A stretch of 5,183 nt of DNA, from NCBI GenBank assembly GCA_902783305.1, contig CACZQU010000448.1:1-5183 (forward strand). The letters run 5' to 3'. The first letter of the stretch is position 1, and each line of letters opens with the position of its first letter. Below the pieces are notes generated by a model. That model saw only the letters and a list, made by a program, of their open reading frames with translations. It did not search any database and had not been told where the DNA came from. The translations under genes were made by a program, and so were the position numbers. The stretch is from an uncultured Lachnospiraceae bacterium (lineage in GTDB: Bacteria; Bacillota; Clostridia; Lachnospirales; Lachnospiraceae). This document shows, in pieces, positions 1 to 5,183 of the stretch.

Positions 1-2
1 CA

Positions 3-476
3 CCCAGCAACCGGGACGACGTGGACAGGATGATGAATCTGTTCTTCGCCAAGGAAGGAAAGCATATCATATGCGGTGGGACAACTTCTTCTATTGCAGC
101 CAGATGGCTGAGAAAACCGCTTATCCCGTCCCTGAAATTTGTGAATGATATTCCTCCGATCGCTCAGCTCGAGGGGGTAGATCTGGTCACCGAAGGCGTC
201 AGCACCGTGAACAGGGTGGTGGAATATGCCAAAGACTACATTGGAGAAAACAGCCGCTATGATGAATGGAGCTGCCGCAAAGATGGTGCGGCGCTGATCA
301 GCCAGCTCCTTTTCGAGGAAGCTACGGATATTAATTTTTATGTAGGCAAAGCAATCAATCCGGCTCATCAGAACCCGAATCTGCCGATCAATTTCAATAT
401 CAAGATGAATCTGGTACAGGAACTGTCAGAAGCACTGAAGAAAATGGGGAAGCAGATTAAGGTCAGTTATTTTTAA
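3..476 (+). CDS. SpoIIE/PP2C-family serine phosphatase, C-terminal part (5' end outside window)
   Basis: The reading frame is open from the first bases and ends at TAA 474-476, so this is the last ~157 residues of a longer protein; family members as I recall them are near 380-400 residues. Visible hallmarks are the ICGGTTSSIAAR segment, then PPIAQLEGVDLVTEGV, and near the end FYVGKAINPAHQNPNLPIN. These match the C-terminal half of the SpoIIE-type PP2C phosphatases that sit beside Fe-only hydrogenase genes in Clostridia. The family removes phosphate from Ser/Thr of partner proteins in the cytosol with two metal ions; the main metal-binding aspartates would lie upstream of the window and cannot be checked. 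A GTG at 21 is in frame but lies inside the conserved domain, so it is not the start. The next gene's ribosome site (AGGAG, 476-480) overlaps the stop codon, indicating translational coupling to the hydrogenase remnant. Its partner protein is unknown. The family call rests on recalled sequence resemblance. Confidence 0.8.
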   Translation, partial: PSNRDDVDRMMNLFFAKEGKHIICGGTTSSIAARWLRKPLIPSLKFVNDIPPIAQLEGVDLVTEGVSTVNRVVEYAKDYIGENSRYDEWSCRKDGAALISQLLFEEATDINFYVGKAINPAHQNPNLPINFNIKMNLVQELSEALKKMGKQIKVSYF

Positions 477-485
477 GGAGACTCT

Positions 486-681
486 ATGCGCAGATTGGAT
501 ACTCAGGTACAATGATTATAAGTATAAAGTCCTGCGGGAAGTGGCCAGGGAGGCGTGGAATGATTCATTGACGAAGAATGTCCTGGATATTCCTAAGGCT
601 ATCGTTCCGGAGAAGGTTCCCACAGTAAGGTGCTGTGTCTATAAGGAATTCCTGCGTATTGCTGTGCAATTCTGCAGATAA
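486..681 (+). pseudogene. Decayed 5' remnant of a [FeFe]-hydrogenase / 4Fe-4S protein gene (frameshifted and truncated)
   Basis: ATG 486 has a good ribosome site (AGGAG 476-480, 5 nt spacing) and encodes MRRLDTQVQ, then stops at TGA 513-515. The adjacent frame, from TAC 508, continues as YNDYKYKVLREVAREAW, then DIPKAIVPEKVPTVRCCVYKE, ending near 648. Joined, this is the N-terminus of the clostridial Fe-only hydrogenase family usually encoded next to the SpoIIE-type phosphatase. Restoring one base around 507-513 would rejoin the frames. In the family, as I know it, the Cys-Cys-Val-Tyr-Lys-Glu segment is followed by an Arg, a conserved cluster-binding region and the H-cluster domain; here it is followed by ten unrelated codons and TAA 679-681. 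All ferredoxin-like CxxCxxC motifs and the catalytic domain are missing, so no hydrogenase activity is possible. A sequencing error could explain the frameshift but not the truncation. The exact right edge is uncertain: recognisable similarity ends near 648. Confidence 0.72.
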
Positions 682-683
682 AC

Positions 684-741
684 AAAAAAGAAAGCTTTCT
701 GCTGCCGTAAAAAGAACGGCGGCAGGAGGTTTTCTTTTTTT
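684..741 (+). terminator. Strong Rho-independent terminator with a 25-bp stem
   Basis: The left arm 684-708 pairs with the right arm 716-740 around a 7-nt loop (AAAAAGA, 709-715). The central part is CTGCTGCCGT against ACGGCGGCAG with one G-U pair. Outward the stem continues through GAAAGCTTT against GAGGTTTTC using three further G-U pairs, then six A-U pairs. I checked every position and found no mismatch. The right arm ends in a seven-T run (735-741) and the left arm begins with six A's (684-689), so a hairpin with a U-tract would form from either strand. It lies just after the hydrogenase remnant and probably once ended the phosphatase-hydrogenase operon. It also insulates the operon starting at 949. 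Confidence 0.88.
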
Positions 742-860
742 GCCTGCAGCAGGAATATCATTCCACCACTTTATGAACAGCAGATCTTCCGGAACCTGGC
801 CAGCAACGCTGAGAAGTTATACTGCAATAAATATCTATAGAGGGTCCTCTCGATTTGAGA
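742..860. other. Noncoding spacer between terminator and promoter
   Basis: Together with the hydrogenase remnant, about 470 bases (477-948) hold no intact gene. This part contains a short palindrome directly after the T-run (CCTGCAGCAGG, 743-753) and a 12-base palindrome AGAGGGTCCTCT at 839-850, just upstream of the predicted -35 box. One + frame is open from 745 to a TAG at 838-840 and reads like ordinary protein (for example PPLYEQQIFRN), but it has no start or ribosome site, lies behind a terminator, and I do not recognise it. It may be the tail of a deleted gene or chance. Confidence 0.4.
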
Positions 861-889
861 ATGACAAATCCCGAAAGAACTGCTACAAT
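861..889 (+). promoter_or_regulatory. Probable sigma-A promoter with extended -10 for the 949 operon
   Basis: A -35-like ATGACA (861-866, five of six matches to TTGACA) is followed after exactly 17 bases by TACAAT (884-889, five of six to TATAAT). A TG at 881-882, one base ahead of the -10 box, gives an extended -10 element. Transcription would start near 895-897, giving a leader of about 50 nt before ATG 949. It lies downstream of the strong terminator, where a new operon promoter is expected. Predicted from sequence only. Confidence 0.6.
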
Positions 890-929
890 ATCTGTGAGAA
901 AATTGCTTCCAGCATCATGGTTCAGTGTA

Positions 930-943
930 AAGACGGAGGTCTT
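930..943 (+). promoter_or_regulatory. Ribosome binding site in the loop of a small hairpin
   Basis: AAGAC (930-934) and GTCTT (939-943) can pair as a 5-bp stem with GGAG (935-938) as the loop, so the Shine-Dalgarno core GGAGG (935-939) is displayed in or beside the loop. GGAGG is 9 nt ahead of ATG 949. A second purine-rich site, GGGAG (944-948), abuts ATG 949 but is 6 nt ahead of the in-frame ATG 955. Either ATG could be used; they differ by two residues before the signal peptide. The hairpin is short and may have no regulatory effect. Confidence 0.45.
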
Positions 944-948
944 GGGAG

Positions 949-1659
949 ATGATAATGGGGAAAAGAATTCTTTCACTTTTTCTTTCCATAGTTTTTTTTA
1001 TGCTCTTTTTGTTTCCGGTATATGCCGGAGAAGCGGATCCTGCATCCGATCCTGCCGGGATCGAAGAAGCTGCCCTTTCGACGGCGAAAGAAAAAAGCAC
1101 CGCTCAGCCGGAGGAGGCTTCTGAGGATCTGGATGAGCTTTCGGAACAGATCATGGAGGCCTTTGATGATGTGTCAGCTCAGATGGAGAATGTGGATATC
1201 CGGGAGATCCTGTCCTATCTGAGGATGGCGAAGGATGTCCTCCAGTCAGAGGATTTCCGAAGGCTGTGGAATTATGAGGAATTCCAGGAACTGTTTCTGG
1301 AAACGGAAGCCTCCATGGTCGATTTCATTATTTCCGATCCGGAGCTTTCCATTAAGATCTTTATCACCCTTGGACTGGATAAAGACAGCGCCGGGGTTAT
1401 CGTTGATGTGGTTGAGAGGAGCGGGATTACCAGCGACCTGGTCAGGAAGATCCCGATTGCCGAAATCGTTCCGGAGATTGAAAAGCTGATCGATAAGGTA
1501 CTGGAGAGATATGACCTGATGGAAGGCATTCTGCAGCCATTCATGGAAGCTGAAGGTGATGCAGAGGAAACAGCGCAGACGCAGATCAGGATTGCCGCGG
1601 GAGGTGAGGGGCTGAATAGTAACGGACAAAGCGATACTTCACAGGATGAAATGGAGTAA
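949..1659 (+). CDS. Secreted, highly acidic protein of unknown family
   Basis: A 236-residue protein I do not recognise. The N-terminus is a clear Sec signal peptide: basic GKR (4-6), a hydrophobic stretch at about 7-23, and a V-Y-A signal-peptidase site at 24-26. There is no lipobox Cys, so it should be released or held at the cell surface rather than lipid-anchored. The mature chain has no cysteine and is strongly acidic, with roughly 50 Asp/Glu against about 16 Lys/Arg. Residues 27-62 look like a flexible acidic linker, 63-200 are predicted mostly helical by eye (amphipathic Leu/Ile/Glu pattern), and the last ~30 residues are polar and probably disordered. The gene starts right after the promoter at 861-889 and ends only 32 nt before the ABC transporter gene, so co-transcription is likely. 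A role as an accessory or substrate of that transporter is inference from position alone. Start 949 was chosen for GGAGG spacing; 955 is possible. Confidence 0.8.
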   Translation: MIMGKRILSLFLSIVFFMLFLFPVYAGEADPASDPAGIEEAALSTAKEKSTAQPEEASEDLDELSEQIMEAFDDVSAQMENVDIREILSYLRMAKDVLQSEDFRRLWNYEEFQELFLETEASMVDFIISDPELSIKIFITLGLDKDSAGVIVDVVERSGITSDLVRKIPIAEIVPEIEKLIDKVLERYDLMEGILQPFMEAEGDAEETAQTQIRIAAGGEGLNSNGQSDTSQDEME

Positions 1660-1672
1660 ATGGAAGGATTTC

Positions 1673-1681
1673 AGGAGGTGA
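1673..1681 (+). promoter_or_regulatory. Near-perfect Shine-Dalgarno site for the ABC transporter
   Basis: AGGAGGTGA matches the full anti-Shine-Dalgarno complement at the 16S rRNA 3' end and lies 10 nt before ATG 1692. It fixes the start of the transporter gene and suggests strong translation in this operon. Confidence 0.8.
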
Positions 1682-1691
1682 GCCGCGCAGC

Positions 1692-4175
1692 ATGAGTGAA
1701 AAGACAAACAAACCAGCCGGTCTGGTCTTCTTTGAAGCCCAGGAGAAGCCGCGTCAGTATGTTATTTTCAATACTGCCAGAATTAAGGGACAGTGTGACA
1801 TGGAGGTGTTTACCACCAGTACATTACAGCTGACTTATCCGTTCATCGACAAAGATCAGTGTGATCTTTTCAAAGAGAATGGCGTATGGAAATACCGGAA
1901 TCTGTCCGCGGATGTGTTTACCTTTGTCGGCGGAAAGTATCTGAAGCAGGGAGAAGAGACGAAGCTTGAGGACGGGATGGTTATCCGTCTCTCCAATGAC
2001 CGGATGCTGACTGCGATCTTTTTTGAGGAGTTTGTCAGCGGCCGTGACTGGCAGATCATCAATATGGATGACGGACGGCATACCGTCGAAATCGCAGAGG
2101 AGCAGGATGGTCAACAGGCTGCTATTTCTCTGCATTACGAGGACGGCATCTGGACAATGGTGGAGATGAAGGCAAAGGATGTCCTTCACAACGGCCTGGA
2201 GGTCATGAACAAGGTCAAAATCCGGATCGATGACTGTATCCAGATCGGCGATACGAAATTCTTCTTCGAGGGATCCGGGCTCGTCTACGGATACCCGACG
2301 CAAGGCAGCGGGCTGGACATCCATATTGACGAGCGTTCCGCGCATTCTGCCATCAAAAAGGTCACTCTTCTAAAGGATATCAATCTGGAGATCGAACCGG
2401 GAAATATGGTTCTCATCCTGGGCGGTTCCGGTGCCGGAAAGAGCACCTTTGTCAATGCCGTCACGGGTTATGAGAAAGCTAAGGCTACGATCAGGGAAGG
2501 GAACATTGACTATTACCGCGATTATAACAAGGTCAAGAACAGAATCGGATTTGTTCCGCAGGACAATCTGATGCGTGAAAGTGATACGGTGGGAGATACT
2601 GTCAAAAATGCAGCTGAGATGCGCCTGCCGAACGATATGCCCGAGGAGGAGAAGAACAGGCGGGTCAGGGCTGTGCTTGAGACCTTTGGTTTGTCCGGCA
2701 GGGAGAAAGAACTGGTTTCCAAGCTCTCCGGAGGACAGAAAAAGAGGCTGTCCATCTGCATGGAATTCGTTTCCTCCCCGTCGCTTTTCATCCTTGATGA
2801 GCCTGATTCCGGTCTCGATGGCATCATGGCTACAGAGCTGATGGAGAACCTGAGGCTCATCGCCTGCCAGGGAAGAATCGTTATGGTCATCACCCACGCC
2901 CCGGACCGGGTGGCACACCTCTTTGACAAAGTCATTGTGCTGGCGAAGAGTACTGCGGACAAGGTAGGGCAGCTGGCGTTTTACGGAGGCATCCAGGAAG
3001 CCAGGGATTTCTTCGAGGTTTCGACGATGGAAGATGTCGTCAGACAGATCAACGCCAAAAACGAGGGTGGTTTCGGACGTTCTGATGAGTTTATTGAAAA
3101 ATACAAGACTTACTGTGTGGAGCGCGGGCAAAAGAAAAAACGGACTGAGGCCTACAGGGAGATAGGGGCTGTGAATCAGCCTGATTCTGCCCGGGAAGAG
3201 ACGAAAAAGTCCAGGTTCAAGGCGCGCGGGCGTGATGGATTCGAAGATGTCCGGTACAAGAACCGGCTGGAACAGATTCCGGTTTATCTGGGTAAGCTGT
3301 TCCGCATGTTCATTACGGAAATGAACTGGAAGGTGCTTCCCATGTCCGCCATCATCGCCTATCTGGTGGTTTACGTTCTGGGCAGCAAAATGTTCAAGAA
3401 CATGGAGTACACAAAGTATGGTTCACTGGCGCTGATCTGCGTGTGTATCTGGAACGGGATGTTTAATTCCATCCAGGTCGTCTGTAAGGAAAGGAGCATT
3501 ATCAAGCGCGAGCACCGGGCAGGTCTGCATATTTCTTCCTATCTGGCAGCACATATGATTTATCAGGCCATGATCTGTGCTCTGCAGGTCGTCATTACCC
3601 TGGTGATTTTCCATACATTTGGTATGTATTTCCCGGATACCGGTATTATCACAGGCAGCTTTGCTCTAGATGCAGGGATTTCGATGTTCCTGGCCACATA
3701 TGCTTCGGATATGCTTGCTCTCATGGTTTCCTGTATCGTACATACGACGACGACAGCGATGACGGTCATGCCATTCCTTCTGATTATCCAGCTTGTATTT
3801 GCCGGCTCTATTTTCCCGCTGAGCCGGCCGACGGCAAATCTGATTGCCAACTTTACGATCAGCAACTGGGGAATCAATGCCGTCAATATCGCGGCTGATT
3901 ACAACAGCCAGAAATCGTCAGCTGTCTATGCTGCGATCGGGAGCATGAAGGTGGACGGAGAAGACGATATGATGCAGAAAATCCAGAACGTTCTGGAACT
4001 CGAAGAGGTGAAAGATAAGCTGGAGACCTATACCGCGACAAAGCTGCAGGTGGAGGCATACAATTATACCAAAGAGAATCTGGCGACATGCTGGGCAATC
4101 CTGACTTCGTTCGCAGCGGTTTATGCACTGATCGGACTGTTAGTACTGGAATTTATTGATAAGGATAAACGTTAG
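1692..4175 (+). CDS. ABCG-like ABC half-transporter with two N-terminal FHA-like modules
   Basis: An 827-residue fusion. Residues ~10-112 and ~118-195 look like two forkhead-associated (FHA) modules: each ends in the typical final strands (FTFVGGKYL then LEDGMVIRL; HNGLEVMNKV then IDDCIQIGDTKFFF). The usual phosphothreonine-binding Gly-Arg and Ser-x-x-His are not evident in either, so binding may be lost or altered. Residues ~205-450 are an ABC ATPase with every key motif: Walker A GGSGAGKST (244-252), Q-loop Gln290, signature LSGGQ (345-349), Walker B LFILDE (365-370, catalytic Glu370), D-loop SGLD (373-376), H-loop His402. A basic linker (~455-540) leads to an ABC-2/ABCG-type membrane domain with about six helices (roughly 549-565, 577-598, 615-641, 655-685, 690-712, 798-821), an EHRAG segment after helix 2, and an ~85-residue loop between helices 5 and 6. 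It should dimerise and export a substrate with ATP; the substrate is unknown. The FHA-FHA-ABC-membrane order resembles mycobacterial Rv1747. All motifs are intact. Confidence 0.92.
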   Translation: MSEKTNKPAGLVFFEAQEKPRQYVIFNTARIKGQCDMEVFTTSTLQLTYPFIDKDQCDLFKENGVWKYRNLSADVFTFVGGKYLKQGEETKLEDGMVIRLSNDRMLTAIFFEEFVSGRDWQIINMDDGRHTVEIAEEQDGQQAAISLHYEDGIWTMVEMKAKDVLHNGLEVMNKVKIRIDDCIQIGDTKFFFEGSGLVYGYPTQGSGLDIHIDERSAHSAIKKVTLLKDINLEIEPGNMVLILGGSGAGKSTFVNAVTGYEKAKATIREGNIDYYRDYNKVKNRIGFVPQDNLMRESDTVGDTVKNAAEMRLPNDMPEEEKNRRVRAVLETFGLSGREKELVSKLSGGQKKRLSICMEFVSSPSLFILDEPDSGLDGIMATELMENLRLIACQGRIVMVITHAPDRVAHLFDKVIVLAKSTADKVGQLAFYGGIQEARDFFEVSTMEDVVRQINAKNEGGFGRSDEFIEKYKTYCVERGQKKKRTEAYREIGAVNQPDSAREETKKSRFKARGRDGFEDVRYKNRLEQIPVYLGKLFRMFITEMNWKVLPMSAIIAYLVVYVLGSKMFKNMEYTKYGSLALICVCIWNGMFNSIQVVCKERSIIKREHRAGLHISSYLAAHMIYQAMICALQVVITLVIFHTFGMYFPDTGIITGSFALDAGISMFLATYASDMLALMVSCIVHTTTTAMTVMPFLLIIQLVFAGSIFPLSRPTANLIANFTISNWGINAVNIAADYNSQKSSAVYAAIGSMKVDGEDDMMQKIQNVLELEEVKDKLETYTATKLQVEAYNYTKENLATCWAILTSFAAVYALIGLLVLEFIDKDKR

Positions 4176-4312
4176 CTTGCACAGATCCTTAGCTGGGCGG
4201 TATGGGTGAAGCGAACCGGAGCAAGTGCCATTAAGACATTGTCACCATCATGGAGGAGAAGACTGGCCGGTTTTCAGACCTGACAGAATAGGAGAGGAGG
4301 GAATAACGGGAA
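4176..4312. other. Spacer between transporter and phosphoesterase genes
   Basis: A gap of 137 bases, longer than the 32-nt gap upstream. I see no terminator with a T-run and no convincing promoter. AACCGG (4214-4219) and CCGGTT (4267-4272) form a 6-bp inverted repeat with a 47-nt loop, too weak to assign. Two tiny frames (4202-4234 and 4250-4291) have no ribosome site. The purine-rich GGAGAGGAGGG at 4291-4301 is the ribosome site of the next gene. Read-through from the transporter gene is therefore the simplest model. Confidence 0.5.
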
Positions 4313-5183
4313 ATGCATCCTGTATTGTCAATCGGTTTCTATCTTCTTTTTCAGATACTTATTATGCTGCAGAGTGTCTGGTGTCTGAAAATAAACCGTT
4401 TTTTTTCCGCCGAGTGCCCAAGGAGGGAATTCCTTCTGATGACCGGTACGGTGCTTTTTCTGATTTTCAGTCTTTTTCCGGTAGCAGGCGCTATGCTGCC
4501 GGACAGCAGAATAAAGTTTTCACTCCAGGCTGCGGGAAATATCTTTCTTGGCTTTACCTTGTATTTTAACCTGATGATGGTGGGTTTATCTCTGCTGATG
4601 CTGACCATTGATCTGATCAGAGGAGATTCCCGGACGATACAGCTCAAAGGAGCAGTGTTCCTGATCAGCTTTATCACAGGAGCATGCCTGCTGCTCTATG
4701 GTATGGTTCATGCACAGCAGACCATTGTCACCAGATATGAACTCCGGCCGGAGGAAAATGCTTCCCCCCAGGCTGATCTTAAGCTCATCCTGATTGGTGA
4801 TCTGCATCTTTGTGTTAATTCCCATCTCAATACCATACAGAAAATGGTAGAGCTGATCAATCAGGAAAATCCTGATGTCGTGCTCGTTGCCGGAGATATC
4901 TTTACCAGCTCCTATAATGGGCTGCGGGATCCGGATAAATATGCAGCGTCGCTGCGTCAGATCAAAGCAGAATACGGAGTTTACGCAGTTTACGGGAATC
5001 ATGATGTGGAAGAAACGCTTTTTGGAGGTTTCCCGATATCACCTGTCTCAGAAGCCTTCCGGCCGGCTGAGATGGAGCAGTTTCTCAGAGAATGCCATTT
5101 TACGGTTCTGCGTGACGAGACGGTAACCATAGCCGGCGGCTCTGTCCAGATTACAGGGAGGGTCGACGGTCAGAAGGCCGGAG
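4313..5183 (+). CDS. Membrane-anchored calcineurin-like metallophosphoesterase (3' end outside window)
   Basis: The frame is open from ATG 4313 to the window end, giving 290 codons without a stop. AGGAGG (4295-4300) lies 12 nt upstream, and an in-frame TAA at 4304-4306 rules out earlier starts. Four membrane helices lie at about residues 4-24, 40-61, 75-101 and 113-132. Basic residues after helices 1 and 3 place those loops inside, so the C-terminal domain should face outside. From residue ~157 a metallophosphoesterase domain begins: LILIGDLHL with Asp163 and His165, VLVAGDIF with Asp195, and VYGNHD with Asn229, His230 and Asp231. These are the two-metal ligands of the calcineurin-like family (YkuE-type proteins are relatives). 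The GRVDGQKA segment near the end also looks like the family; the remaining metal-binding histidines lie past the window. The fold hydrolyses phosphoester or pyrophosphate bonds, and some relatives act on lipids. Same strand and order suggest it belongs to the transporter operon. Its substrate is unknown. Confidence 0.88.
   Translation, partial: MHPVLSIGFYLLFQILIMLQSVWCLKINRFFSAECPRREFLLMTGTVLFLIFSLFPVAGAMLPDSRIKFSLQAAGNIFLGFTLYFNLMMVGLSLLMLTIDLIRGDSRTIQLKGAVFLISFITGACLLLYGMVHAQQTIVTRYELRPEENASPQADLKLILIGDLHLCVNSHLNTIQKMVELINQENPDVVLVAGDIFTSSYNGLRDPDKYAASLRQIKAEYGVYAVYGNHDVEETLFGGFPISPVSEAFRPAEMEQFLRECHFTVLRDETVTIAGGSVQITGRVDGQKAG

Noticed and set aside
646..651. GAATTC (EcoRI site) at the break in hydrogenase similarity, suggesting a cloning chimera
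   Set aside because: The same hexamer occurs several more times in the window inside intact genes, so its presence at the break is likely chance.
635..952. Open frame of 105 codons on the + strand
   Set aside because: It runs through the terminator hairpin and the promoter, has no ribosome site, and its translation has no protein-like pattern.
2370..3131. Long open frame (253 codons) on the minus strand
   Set aside because: It lies wholly inside the ATPase region of the transporter, whose Walker A, signature and Walker B motifs prove the + frame. The minus frame shows no family motif and is a codon-bias shadow.
4202..4291. Two tiny ORFs (10 and 13 codons) as leader peptides
   Set aside because: Neither has a ribosome binding site at a usable distance, and no attenuator hairpin follows.
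4176..4312. Possible riboswitch or small RNA in the 137-base gap
   Set aside because: I compared it by eye with c-di-GMP and cobalamin riboswitch cores and found no conserved core; only weak inverted repeats are present.
4225..4569. Open frame of 114 codons on the + strand
   Set aside because: It overlaps the membrane part of the phosphoesterase gene in another frame. The 4313 frame carries the helices and continues into a clear phosphoesterase domain.
4586..5002. Minus-strand open frame of 138 codons
   Set aside because: It is antisense to the phosphoesterase domain with its DLH, AGD and GNHD motifs; no motif of its own.

Overview
The window reads as chromosome of a Gram-positive Clostridia-type bacterium, most likely Lachnospiraceae-like. 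The clues are strong AGGAGG-type ribosome sites, a sigma-A-like extended -10 promoter, a long Rho-independent terminator, and a SpoIIE-type phosphatase followed by an Fe-only hydrogenase gene, a pairing I associate with Clostridia. All genes are on the + strand. The taxonomic placement is inference.

Left part (1-741): the C-terminal end of a SpoIIE/PP2C-type serine phosphatase, then the decayed 5' remnant of a [FeFe]-hydrogenase/4Fe-4S protein gene. The remnant keeps its ribosome site and start codon, but it has a frameshift about nine codons in and loses family similarity after a Cys-Cys-Val-Tyr-Lys-Glu segment. A very long terminator hairpin closes this unit.

Middle (742-948): noncoding DNA with a plausible extended -10 promoter and a ribosome site sitting in a small hairpin.

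Right part (949-5183): a probable three-gene operon. It holds (i) a small, very acidic secreted protein of unknown family; (ii) an 827-residue ABC half-transporter with two degenerate FHA-like modules, an ABCG-type ATPase and a six-helix membrane domain, resembling in layout the mycobacterial FHA-FHA-ABC protein Rv1747; and (iii) a four-helix membrane protein with a calcineurin-like metallophosphoesterase domain, cut by the window end. Gene (iii) is open to the last base.

A reasonable working picture is an envelope export module: an ABCG-like pump controlled through its FHA-like region, with a secreted partner and a surface-facing phosphoesterase that may act on the exported or envelope substrate. 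The substrate cannot be read from the sequence. The 3-gene association and the unknown acidic protein are the most interesting content; nothing here proves a new system.
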